Source: DATHSN01 sp035464115 (GTDB lineage Bacteria; Actinomycetota; Acidimicrobiia; Acidimicrobiales; SKKL01). Taken from it: 12,398 bases of DNA. A program made the translations under genes and the position numbers. Of the stretch, positions 1 to 6,166 are shown piece after piece. Location of the stretch: positions 1 to 12,398 of the forward strand of contig DATHSN010000381.1 of the NCBI GenBank assembly GCA_035464115.1, read 5' to 3'. Position 1 is the first letter of the stretch. Every line of letters starts with the position of its first letter. Under the pieces are notes generated by a model. It did no database searches. It had not been told where the DNA came from and saw nothing but the letters and a program-made list of their open reading frames with translations.

Positions 1-1
1 C

Positions 2-622
2 GACGCCGTCTGGTACGTCGCCTACGGCTCCAACCTCGACGAGCAGCGCTTCCGCTGCTACCTCGAGGGCGGCCGCCCCGAGGGGCGCGGGAGCGCCCAC
101 CACGGCGCTCGCGACCGCACGCCCCCGCGCGACGACCGGGCGGTCCACCTCGACCACTGCGTCGTGTTCTCCGGGCGGACGAGCACCTGGGGCCCGGGCG
201 GGGTGGCCCACCTGGTGGCCACCGGCCACCACCCGACGCCCACCCGGGCCCGGGCCTGGTTGGTCACCCTCGGCCAGCTCGAGGACGTGATCGCCCAAGA
301 GACCGGGCGCATCTCCGTGCAGCTCGATCTCGGTGCGGTCGTCACGGCCGGTGAGGTCCGACTCGGCGACGGGCGGTACGACCGGGTCGTGTCGACCGGC
401 GACCACGACGGGGTCCCCCAGGTCACCCTCGCGTGGGCCCGCCCGACGCCGCCCGGTCCGGTCACGCTCCCGTCGGAGGCCTACCTGCGCACCATGGCCC
501 GAGGGCTGCGCCAGTCGCACGGCATGGACCCCGACGAGATCGAGAGCTACTTCGGCGCGCTCCCGGGGATCTGCGACGACTGGCCCGAGCCGCACCGCCG
601 GGCCGTGCTCGACGTGACCTGA
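2..622 (+). CDS. Gamma-glutamylcyclotransferase-fold protein (5' truncated)
   Basis: The reading frame is open from the window edge to a TGA at 620-622; 206 residues are visible and the true start lies upstream. Near the visible N-terminus is the AYGSNL signature (Tyr-Gly-Ser-Asn-Leu at visible residues 8-12), the substrate-binding loop of the gamma-glutamylcyclotransferase/AIG2 fold, followed by RFRCYLEGGRP and a RDRTPP segment. As I recall, actinobacterial relatives with this YGSNL...YL.GG pattern are sometimes labelled 'histone deacetylase'; nothing here supports that activity. The fold generally turns gamma-glutamyl compounds into 5-oxoproline, but I cannot assign the catalytic Glu or the substrate. 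No signal peptide or membrane segment is visible in the part present. It converges on the hydrolase gene with 13 bp between the stops. Fold call fairly sure, function not. Confidence 0.72.
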   Translation, partial: DAVWYVAYGSNLDEQRFRCYLEGGRPEGRGSAHHGARDRTPPRDDRAVHLDHCVVFSGRTSTWGPGGVAHLVATGHHPTPTRARAWLVTLGQLEDVIAQETGRISVQLDLGAVVTAGEVRLGDGRYDRVVSTGDHDGVPQVTLAWARPTPPGPVTLPSEAYLRTMARGLRQSHGMDPDEIESYFGALPGICDDWPEPHRRAVLDVT

Positions 623-635
623 CCCGGGTCAGATC

Positions 636-1352
636 TCAACCGGTGCCGAACATGGCGAGCCACTGATCCACCGACTGCGGTCGGAACACGAAGTTGGCGC
701 GACGGGTGTCGCCCAACGAGGCCGACGGCTCGGGCGAGTAGAGGTGACCGGGGAACAGCACGGCGTCGTCGGGCACCTTGGCCAGCCGCTGGGTGAGCGA
801 GAAGTAGAGCTCGCGGGCGTCGCCCCCGGGGAGGTCGGTGCGGCCGCAGCCCTCGAGGAACAACGTGTCGCCCGAGACGAGGTGACCGTCGACCAGGAAG
901 CACTGGCTGCCGGGCGTGTGGCCGGGCGTGTGGATGAGCTCGATGGGGATGTCGCCCACCATGACGATGTCGCCGCTCTGGTGCTCGACCAGGTCGGTGG
1001 GCGCGGCGCCGGTCATGCGGATGACGCCGTGCGCCTCGGGCTCCTGGACGTGGATGGGCACCGGCCGGCGCGCCAGCAGCTCGGCGACCCCCTCGATGGA
1101 GTAGCCCATCATCGAGCCGCCGACGTGGTCGGGGTGGTAGTGGGTGACGAGGGCGCCGGTGAGGGTCATGTCGTCGGCGTCGAGCACGTCGAGGATGCCG
1201 GGCACGTCGTAGGCGGGATCGACCACCACGGCCTCGCCCGTCTCGCGGTCGCCGATGACGTAGACGAAGTTCACCATCTGGCGGGCGAGCGGGTCGCCGA
1301 CGGCGACGTCGCGCCCGGCGAGGAGCTGACGGAAGTAGAGCCGGTCGTCCAT
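636..1352 (-). CDS. MBL-fold metallo-hydrolase, ETHE1/glyoxalase-II-like
   Basis: The 238-residue protein carries the metallo-beta-lactamase metal signature HYHPDH (His71, His73, Asp75, His76). Further ligands are His145 in HTPGHTPGS, Asp162 in SGDTLF and His203 in FPGH. The GCGRTDLPGGDARELY segment (residues 168-183) is typical of the glyoxalase II/persulfide dioxygenase (ETHE1) branch. Likely reactions are hydrolysis of a glutathione- or mycothiol-type thioester or oxidation of a persulfide; the sequence alone does not decide. It looks soluble and cytosolic. The ATG is chosen because a TAGGCT box ends 6 nt upstream on the coding strand, which suggests a leaderless transcript, and because no ribosome binding site is seen. 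It is divergent from the ketopantoate reductase gene, with 36 bp between starts. Confidence 0.88.
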   Translation of the reverse strand: MDDRLYFRQLLAGRDVAVGDPLARQMVNFVYVIGDRETGEAVVVDPAYDVPGILDVLDADDMTLTGALVTHYHPDHVGGSMMGYSIEGVAELLARRPVPIHVQEPEAHGVIRMTGAAPTDLVEHQSGDIVMVGDIPIELIHTPGHTPGSQCFLVDGHLVSGDTLFLEGCGRTDLPGGDARELYFSLTQRLAKVPDDAVLFPGHLYSPEPSASLGDTRRANFVFRPQSVDQWLAMFGTG

Positions 1353-1358
1353 GGTCCG

Positions 1359-1364
1359 AGCCTA
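1359..1364 (-). promoter_or_regulatory. Putative -10 box (TAGGCT) for the MBL hydrolase gene
   Basis: On the minus strand TAGGCT is followed by 6 nt and then the ATG at 1352. This places the expected transcription start at or next to the A of the start codon, so the mRNA would be leaderless. No convincing -35 hexamer is visible. The call rests on motif and spacing only. Confidence 0.5.
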
Positions 1365-1374
1365 GGGGCCGATC

Positions 1375-1380
1375 TAGCCT
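1375..1380 (+). promoter_or_regulatory. Putative -10 box (TAGCCT) for the ketopantoate reductase gene
   Basis: TAGCCT lies 8 nt upstream of the GTG at 1389 and 10 bp from the opposite-strand -10 box of the MBL gene. No ribosome binding site lies between box and start, which agrees with leaderless transcription and supports GTG 1389 as the start. No clear -35 is seen. Confidence 0.5.
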
Positions 1381-1388
1381 CGGCGGCC

Positions 1389-2375
1389 GTGACCCGCCGC
1401 CGCTACGCCGTCCTCGGCGCCGGCGCCATCGGCGCCCTCTACGGGGCCCGGCTCGCCGCCGCCGGCCACGAGGTCCACTTCGTGCTGCGGTCGGCGCTCG
1501 ACCACGTGCGGGCCCACGGGCTCCGGGTGGAGTCGGTGTACGGCGACGTGTTCCTCGCGCGACCGTCGGTGCACGCCGATCCGTCGACGGTCCCCGCGGT
1601 CGACGTGGTCCTCGTCGGGCTGAAGACCACCCACGACGCGGCGTTGGCCGAGCTGCTCCCCGCCCTGGCCGGACCCGGCACCGTGGTGGTCGTGCTCCAG
1701 AACGGGCTCGGCGTCGAGGCCCGCGCCGCGTCGCTCGTCCCCGGCGCCACCGTGCTCGGCGGGCTGTGCTTCACCTGCTCGAACCAGGTCGGGCCCGGGC
1801 ACGTCCGCCACCTCGACTACGGCGCGATCACCCTCGGCGAGCACCGGCCCGACGGCGACGCCGCCGGGCTCACCCCCGCCGTCGCGGCCGTCACCGCCGA
1901 CCTGGAGGCGGCCGGTGTCGAGATGCACCCCACCGACGACCTCGGTGCGGCACGGTGGCGCAAGCTCGTGTGGAACGTGCCCTTCAACGGGTTGTCGGTC
2001 GTCCTCGACGCCGGCACCGACGAGCTGGTCGGCCACCCCGACACCGAGGCGCTGGTGGGGGTGATCATGGACGAGGTCATCGCCGCCGCCGCCGCGGTCG
2101 GACACCCGATCCCGGCGTCGACCCGCGACGAGCTGCTCGACATGACCCGTCGGATGCGGCCCTACGCCACGAGCATGAAGCTCGACGCCGACGCGGGGCG
2201 GCCGCTCGAGGTCGAGGCGATCCACGCCGCGCCCGCGGCGGCGGCCCGCCACGCCGGGTGCCCGATGCCCTCGGTCGAGGTGCTGCGCGACCAGCTGCGC
2301 TTCCTCGATGCGCGGGGTCAGCGGGTGGCGTCGCGCAACCAGGCCGACAGCACGGCGCGGAACGCCACGTCGTAG
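1389..2375 (+). CDS. panE: 2-dehydropantoate 2-reductase (ketopantoate reductase)
   Basis: This 328-residue protein should reduce 2-dehydropantoate to pantoate with NADPH, the second committed step of pantothenate and CoA synthesis, in the cytosol. It opens with the Rossmann motif GAGAIG (residues 10-15). LKTTHD (78-83) and VLQNGLG (102-108) follow, the latter with the conserved Asn105. RWRKLVWNVPFN (189-200) holds the expected catalytic Lys192, and SMKLDADAGRPLEVEAI (262-278) holds the conserved acidic residue, probably Glu274. Start: GTG 1389 leads directly into RRRYAVLGAGAIG and lies 8 nt after a TAGCCT box; the frame is open further upstream, but that part is antisense to the hydrolase gene. 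The last 18 codons are shared, on opposite strands, with the PaaX-like gene. Other members of the KPR/ApbA family can have other ketoacid substrates, so the exact substrate is slightly uncertain. Confidence 0.88.
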   Translation: MTRRRYAVLGAGAIGALYGARLAAAGHEVHFVLRSALDHVRAHGLRVESVYGDVFLARPSVHADPSTVPAVDVVLVGLKTTHDAALAELLPALAGPGTVVVVLQNGLGVEARAASLVPGATVLGGLCFTCSNQVGPGHVRHLDYGAITLGEHRPDGDAAGLTPAVAAVTADLEAAGVEMHPTDDLGAARWRKLVWNVPFNGLSVVLDAGTDELVGHPDTEALVGVIMDEVIAAAAAVGHPIPASTRDELLDMTRRMRPYATSMKLDADAGRPLEVEAIHAAPAAAARHAGCPMPSVEVLRDQLRFLDARGQRVASRNQADSTARNATS

Positions 2376-3094
2376 CGGTCGTACTCGGCCCGCAGCGCCG
2401 GGCCCGGCCACCCGTCGGGGACCAGCTCGGCGGGGAGGCGGGGGTCGGCGAGCAGGTGGCGCAGCACCGCGGCGGCGAGGACGAACCCCGGGGCGAGCGA
2501 CGCAGGGTCGCCCGCCTCGAGCCGGTCGACCACCGCGCCCATGCGACCCCGCAGGTCGTCGGCCGTGGTCACCCATCCCGCCAGGTCCCACAGCTGGGCG
2601 GCGAGCACCGCCGGGTCGAGATCGGGATGCCCGCGATAGCGCTCGCACTGGGCGGCCACCACCGCCTCGGCGCCGGGCGCGCGACCGTCGGGCAGGTTGG
2701 CGGGGCGCAGCCAGAGCCCCTCCCGGCGCTCGGCGAGGCCCAGGGCCCCGGCCGCGCTCCGCAACGCGGTCCGGTCGTCGGCGCTGCGGGCCTCGCCGAC
2801 CACCACCCGGAGGTCCCAGGTGCCGTCCCAGTCGACGAGCACCGGGTCGCGACTGGCCTCCTGGCGGGCCTGGCGCTCGAGGAGCCGGCCGGTGAGGCGG
2901 TAGCGGCCGTCGTCGGCCACGAGCTCGCCGGCGGCGACCATGCGCGACAGGGCGACGCGGATGGTCCCCTCGGCGATGCCGAACAGCTCGCCCACCCGGA
3001 CGAGGTGGGCGGGGCGCAGCGCCGGGGGGTGCGTGCCGAGCAGCGTCGAGGCGACCACCGATCGGGCGGTGAGGGCATTACGGGTTGAGGTCAC
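2318..3094 (-). CDS. PaaX-like transcriptional regulator
   Basis: The 258-residue protein has an N-terminal winged-helix region (about residues 28-75: LVRVGELFGIAEGTIRVALS, then RMVAAGELVADDGRYRLTGR), a central segment starting DWDGTWDLRVVV (88-99) and an Arg/Leu-rich helical C-terminal part, the layout of PaaX proteins. Characterised PaaX represses phenylacetate genes and is released by phenylacetyl-CoA; no phenylacetate genes lie here, so an acyl-CoA-type effector is only an inference. The GTG at 3094 is the first usable start, 10 nt after a TACACT box; the open frame upstream is antisense to the desaturase. It is divergent from the desaturase with 27 bp between starts, which makes that gene and itself the likely targets. 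Its last 58 bp overlap the 3' end of the ketopantoate reductase gene. It is a little shorter than typical PaaX. Confidence 0.8.
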   Translation of the reverse strand: MTSTRNALTARSVVASTLLGTHPPALRPAHLVRVGELFGIAEGTIRVALSRMVAAGELVADDGRYRLTGRLLERQARQEASRDPVLVDWDGTWDLRVVVGEARSADDRTALRSAAGALGLAERREGLWLRPANLPDGRAPGAEAVVAAQCERYRGHPDLDPAVLAAQLWDLAGWVTTADDLRGRMGAVVDRLEAGDPASLAPGFVLAAAVLRHLLADPRLPAELVPDGWPGPALRAEYDRYDVAFRAVLSAWLRDATR

Positions 3095-3104
3095 GTGGGC
3101 AGGA

Positions 3105-3110
3105 AGTGTA
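3105..3110 (-). promoter_or_regulatory. Putative -10 box (TACACT) for the PaaX-like gene
   Basis: On the minus strand TACACT is followed by 10 nt and the GTG at 3094, so a transcript would have a leader of only a few nucleotides. The box overlaps the plus-strand TAACAT box of the desaturase by two bases (3109-3110). No -35 is recognisable. Confidence 0.42.
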
Positions 3111-3114
3111 ACAT
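3109..3114 (+). promoter_or_regulatory. Putative promoter -10 box (TAACAT) for the desaturase gene
   Basis: TAACAT lies 7 nt before the GTG at 3122, the leaderless layout. A TTGAGG at 3085-3090, 18 bp upstream, matches four of six positions of a -35 hexamer, making this the most complete sigma-70-type promoter in the window. The -35 lies inside the 5' end of the PaaX-like gene. Confidence 0.55.
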
Positions 3115-3121
3115 CAGGGTC

Positions 3122-4099
3122 GTGACCACCACCGAGCCCTGGACCTACAACCACGGCCGCAACATGGTGCGCCCCGACACCGCACTGCCCGAGGGCGTGC
3201 TGCCCACCGACCGCCTCCTCGCCGGGGGCAAGCCCCGCCCCGAGCTGCGGGGCGAGCTCCGCCGCATCCCCGGCGCCCGCAACGCCGTGGCCGTGCTCGC
3301 CACCTGGGGCCAGGTGGTGGCCGTCGTCGCCGGTGCGGTGTGGATCGGTCACCCCCTCGCCTACGCCGCCGCGTTCGTCCTGCAGGGCCGCAACTTCGCC
3401 CGACTCGCCATCCTCGGCCACGAGGCGGCGCACCGGCTGCTGTTCGCGAACCGTCGCCTCAACGACGGCGTCGGCCGTTGGGTGCTCTCCTATCCCACGT
3501 TCTCCGGGTTCGACAACTACCGCCGGGCCCACTTCACCCACCACCGCGACGAGCTCGGCCCCGACGAGCCCGACCTCGGCTTCTACCGCGGCTATCCCAT
3601 CTCGCGGGCCTCGCTGCGCCGCAAGCTCACCCGCGACGCCCTGTTCGTGTCGGGCTACAAGAACCTGAAGGGCCTCGTGCGCTCGTGGCGGTTCCCCGCC
3701 GCCCGCCCGGTGCTCGTGCGCATGGCCGTCGTGCACCTGGCCCTGTTCGGCGTCGGTGTGGCCATCGGCCGCTGGTGGCTCTACCCGCTGCTGTGGCTGG
3801 CCCCGTGGATGTCGGTCTGGAAGGTGCTCAACCGGCTGCGCGCCATCGCCGAGCACGGCGGCTGCATCCGCTCCGACGACCGGCGCCGCACCACCCACCA
3901 CGTGCGCCAGGGGTTCTGGGCCCGGTTCTGGATCGTGCCGTTCCACACCGGCTGGCACCTCGCCCACCACGTCGACATGGGCGTACCGTGGACCAACCTG
4001 CCCCGCCTCCACGACGAGCTGGTGGCCGCCGGCTGGGTCACCCCCGAGTACGAGTGGCCGAGCTACACCGCCCTGTGGCGGGCGATGGCCTCGGGCTGA
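3122..4099 (+). CDS. Membrane fatty acid desaturase family protein
   Basis: The 325-residue integral membrane protein has the three histidine boxes of the non-haem di-iron desaturase/hydroxylase superfamily: HEAAH (100-104), HFTHH (137-141) and HLAHH (279-283). Extra histidines in AEHGG (244-248) and TTHH (257-260) fit the diiron site. Hydrophobic stretches at about 56-76, 78-97 and 199-230 are the likely membrane segments. It would introduce a double bond or hydroxyl into an acyl chain using O2 and an electron donor; chain length and position cannot be read. Start: GTG 3122, 7 nt after a TAACAT box and without a ribosome binding site. It is divergent from a PaaX-like regulator that probably controls it, and its stop is only 3 bp from the larC stop on the other strand. 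A hydroxylase or ketolase of the same superfamily is possible. Confidence 0.85.
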   Translation: MTTTEPWTYNHGRNMVRPDTALPEGVLPTDRLLAGGKPRPELRGELRRIPGARNAVAVLATWGQVVAVVAGAVWIGHPLAYAAAFVLQGRNFARLAILGHEAAHRLLFANRRLNDGVGRWVLSYPTFSGFDNYRRAHFTHHRDELGPDEPDLGFYRGYPISRASLRRKLTRDALFVSGYKNLKGLVRSWRFPAARPVLVRMAVVHLALFGVGVAIGRWWLYPLLWLAPWMSVWKVLNRLRAIAEHGGCIRSDDRRRTTHHVRQGFWARFWIVPFHTGWHLAHHVDMGVPWTNLPRLHDELVAAGWVTPEYEWPSYTALWRAMASG

Positions 4100-4102
4100 G
4101 GC

Positions 4103-5386
4103 TCAGGCCCCCCGGTCGTCGTCGGGGGACGGGCGGTGCTGGTGACCGTGGTCGTGGTCGTGGCCCGGGGTGTGGCGGTGCCAGCGATCGGAGGCCACCA
4201 CCCCCGCATCGGGTCGCTCGCCGAGCGCGGCCGCCTCGGCCCGCACCAGCACCTCGCGCAGGGGCCGACCGGTGCGACGGGCCACCACCACGGCGTCGTC
4301 GTGCTCGACCTTCACCCGTCCCGCCCCGACCTTGACCCGCACCGGGTGGCCGTCGACGTCGACCGCAGCCTCGATCCGGGCCGCCGGCCAGCGCTCGAGC
4401 CGGGCGGCCCGCACGCCGAGCGATCCGGTCTCGGCGGTGAGCGTGGCCGCCACCACCGCCACCAGCGCAGGGTCGACGAGGGCGCTGACCGTGTGGGCCG
4501 GGCGCCCCTTCTTCATGAGGATCGGCGTGACCCACGCGTCGTGGGCGCCTGCGTCGAGCAGCGCCGCGACACCGTGGGCGAGCACCTCGCCGGTGGCGTC
4601 GTCGACGTTGACCTCGAGCAGCACCAGCGGTTGACCCCGGTCGAGCACCGGTGAGCGCTCGCCGATCACCACCTGCACCAGGTTCGGTCGGCCCTCCAGC
4701 TCGCGCGAACCCGCCCCGAAGCCGGCGACCCGCACCGTCATCTCCGGCAGCGGACCCCATTCGACGGCGAGCGCGGCCATCAGCGCGGCGCCCGTGGGGG
4801 TGGTGAGCTCGACGGCCACGTCGAGGCCGACGGTGGGCATGCCCCGCAGCAGCTCGACCACCGCCGGCGCCGGGTTGGGCAGCACCCCGTGGGCGGCGCG
4901 CACCGTGCCGAGACCGTTGGCGACGGGGCTGGTGGCGACCTCGTCGACACCGAGCACCTCGAGCGCGGCGCAGGCGCCCACCACGTCGATGATGGCGTCG
5001 ATGGCGCCCACCTCGTGGAAGTGGACCTGCTCGGGGGGCTGGCGGTGCAGGTGCCCCTCGGCCACGGCGAGGGCGTGGAACACCCGCCGGGAGCGCACCT
5101 TCACCCGCTCGGGGAGGACCGCGGCGTCGAGCATGGCGTCGATGTGCGCCGCGGTGCGCACCACGTTGGTGGGCTCGGCGCGCACGTGGACCTTGGTGCC
5201 GGCGATGCCGTTGCGCAGCACCGGCTCGGCGTGGAGGTCCCAGCCCTCGACCGGGAGCGCGGCGCACAGGGCGCGGACCTCGTCGAGGTCGGCGCCCGCG
5301 TCGACCAGCGCGCCGAGCGCCATGTCGCCGGCGATGCCGGAGAAGCAGTGGAACCAGGCGATGGTGACGTCGGTGGGAGCGCTCAC
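4103..5386 (-). CDS. larC: LarC: nickel insertion enzyme of nickel-pincer nucleotide synthesis
   Basis: LarC inserts nickel into pyridinium-3,5-bisthiocarboxylic acid mononucleotide in a CTP-dependent reaction, the last step of the nickel-pincer nucleotide cofactor pathway. The 427-residue product shows the family blocks in order: FHCFSGIAGDM (12-22), HFHEVGAIDAIIDVVG (122-137), NGLGTVRAAHGVLPNPAPA (157-175), ELTTPTGAA (193-201), LEVNVDDATGEVLA (257-270) and TPILMKKGRPAHTVSAL (287-303). The C-terminus carries seven histidines (403-417: HRHTPGHDHDHGHQH), a likely nickel store or relay. It is one uninterrupted ORF, whereas Lactobacillus plantarum larC is split and needs a frameshift. The GTG start overlaps the larB stop (GTGA, 5383-5386), so translation is probably coupled; upstream GGTGG is only a weak ribosome binding site. 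No larA or larE is in the window. Confidence 0.92.
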   Translation of the reverse strand: MSAPTDVTIAWFHCFSGIAGDMALGALVDAGADLDEVRALCAALPVEGWDLHAEPVLRNGIAGTKVHVRAEPTNVVRTAAHIDAMLDAAVLPERVKVRSRRVFHALAVAEGHLHRQPPEQVHFHEVGAIDAIIDVVGACAALEVLGVDEVATSPVANGLGTVRAAHGVLPNPAPAVVELLRGMPTVGLDVAVELTTPTGAALMAALAVEWGPLPEMTVRVAGFGAGSRELEGRPNLVQVVIGERSPVLDRGQPLVLLEVNVDDATGEVLAHGVAALLDAGAHDAWVTPILMKKGRPAHTVSALVDPALVAVVAATLTAETGSLGVRAARLERWPAARIEAAVDVDGHPVRVKVGAGRVKVEHDDAVVVARRTGRPLREVLVRAEAAALGERPDAGVVASDRWHRHTPGHDHDHGHQHRPSPDDDRGA

Positions 5387-6147
5387 CCGACCACCGGCCG
5401 ACGGCTGGCGACGGGCAGGATGCGGGCGATGGCGCACGCTGCGCCGAACCCGTTGTCGATGCCGACCACCGTGATGCCCGAGGCGCACGAGGCGTGCATG
5501 GCGAGCAGCGCGGTGACGCCGTCGAGCCCGGCGCCGTAGCCCACCGAGGTGGGCACGGCCACCACCGGCGCGCCGGTGAGCCCGCCGACCAGGCTGGCCA
5601 GCGCCCCCTCCATGCCGGCCACCACCACCACGGCCTCGGCGTCGAGGAGCGGGTCGACGTGGTCGACGAGGCGGTGCAGGCCCGCTACCCCGACGTCGGC
5701 GACCCGGTGCGGTCGGAAGCCGTGGGCGGCGAGGACCGTGGCGCACTCGTCGGCCACCGGCAGGTCGGCGGTGCCCGCGGTGATGACCACGACCCGCTCG
5801 GGGCGCTCGGGGGCCGGCCGCCACACCACGGTGGCCCCGGTGCGCACGCCGTCGGGGTGGGCGGCGAGGGCGGCGGCGGCCTGGTCGTCGTCGACCCGGC
5901 TGAGGACCACCGGACCGCCGCCGGCGGTGCCGAGCAGCTCGCCGACGATGGCGGCGCACTGCTCGGCGGTCTTGCCCGGCGCGTAGACCGATTCGACGAG
6001 CCCCTGGCGCAGGGCGCGGTGGTGGTCGACCCGGGCGAAGCCCAGGTCGGCGAAGGGGAGCCGGCGGAGGTGGGCGACCGCGTCGTCGGCGCTGACGCCA
6101 CCCGACCGCACCCCCTCGAGCAGGTCCCGGAGGGCGCTCTCGTCCAT
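5383..6147 (-). CDS. larB: LarB: pyridinium-3,5-biscarboxylic acid mononucleotide synthase
   Basis: LarB carboxylates and hydrolyses nicotinic acid adenine dinucleotide to pyridinium-3,5-biscarboxylic acid mononucleotide, the first step of nickel-pincer nucleotide synthesis. The 254-residue product has the usual length. An N-terminal family-specific region (residues 1-80, with APGKTAEQ at 56-63) precedes a PurE-like domain with VITAGTADLPVADE (121-134), VAGMEGALASLVGGL (176-190), VAVPTSVGYG (196-205) and HASCASGI (218-225). Cys221 in that last motif is the family's active-site cysteine, and IDNGFGAA follows. ATG 6147 is preceded by GGATAGTGAC: either an AGGA ribosome binding site 7 nt away or a -10-like CAGGAT 6 nt away. 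It is divergent from pheA, with 19 bp between starts, and overlaps larC by 4 bp, so the two form an operon. Confidence 0.93.
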   Translation of the reverse strand: MDESALRDLLEGVRSGGVSADDAVAHLRRLPFADLGFARVDHHRALRQGLVESVYAPGKTAEQCAAIVGELLGTAGGGPVVLSRVDDDQAAAALAAHPDGVRTGATVVWRPAPERPERVVVITAGTADLPVADECATVLAAHGFRPHRVADVGVAGLHRLVDHVDPLLDAEAVVVVAGMEGALASLVGGLTGAPVVAVPTSVGYGAGLDGVTALLAMHASCASGITVVGIDNGFGAACAIARILPVASRRPVVG

Positions 6148-6152
6148 GTCAC

Positions 6153-6158
6153 TATCCT
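6153..6158 (+). promoter_or_regulatory. Putative -10 box (TATCCT) for pheA
   Basis: TATCCT lies 8 nt upstream of the GTG at 6167 with no ribosome binding site between them, the same leaderless layout as for other genes here. It supports GTG 6167 over the in-frame ATG at 6146, which lies upstream of the box and would overlap the larB start. No -35 is evident. Confidence 0.5.
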
Positions 6159-6159
6159 G
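6154..6159 (-). promoter_or_regulatory. Possible -10 box (CAGGAT) for the larBC operon
   Basis: On the minus strand CAGGAT is followed by 6 nt and the larB ATG. It keeps the key A2 and T6 of a -10 but lacks T1. It lies almost exactly opposite the pheA TATCCT box. The same bases contain AGGA, which could instead be a larB ribosome binding site fed by a promoter inside pheA. Confidence 0.3.
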
Positions 6160-6166
6160 GCCCGTC

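Larger units (their letters stand above)
3089..3127. promoter_or_regulatory. Inverted repeat spanning the PaaX/desaturase start codons (candidate operator)
   Basis: GGTCACG at 3089-3095 and CGTGACC at 3121-3127 are perfect 7-bp inverted copies with centres 32 bp apart, about three helical turns. They flank both -10 boxes and include both GTG starts. Part of the symmetry follows from both genes beginning GTGACC, so it may be coincidence. A PaaX-like dimer bound here would cover both promoters. Confidence 0.35.

Noticed and set aside
744..1388. Open frame on the plus strand continuous with the ketopantoate reductase frame, suggesting a 543-residue protein
   Set aside because: It is antisense to the MBL hydrolase gene, and its translation is Gly/Val/Asp/His-rich with no domain. 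The reductase fold begins just after GTG 1389.
3095..4012. Minus-strand extension of the PaaX-like gene to 564 residues
   Set aside because: It is antisense to the desaturase, whose three histidine boxes show which strand codes. The extension is a high-GC shadow frame.
4163..4210. Short tandem-repeat-like DNA encoding alternating His/Asp/Gly at the larC end
   Set aside because: The repetition is explained by the His-rich LarC tail. It is too short and irregular to be a repeat element or CRISPR.
5387..5959. Upstream extension of larC to 618 residues
   Set aside because: The extra residues are Arg/Gly/His-rich and out of frame with larB, which occupies this strand.
6146..6166. ATG 6146 as the pheA start
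   Set aside because: It lies upstream of the TATCCT box and overlaps the larB start. The added residues are not conserved-looking, so GTG 6167 is preferred.
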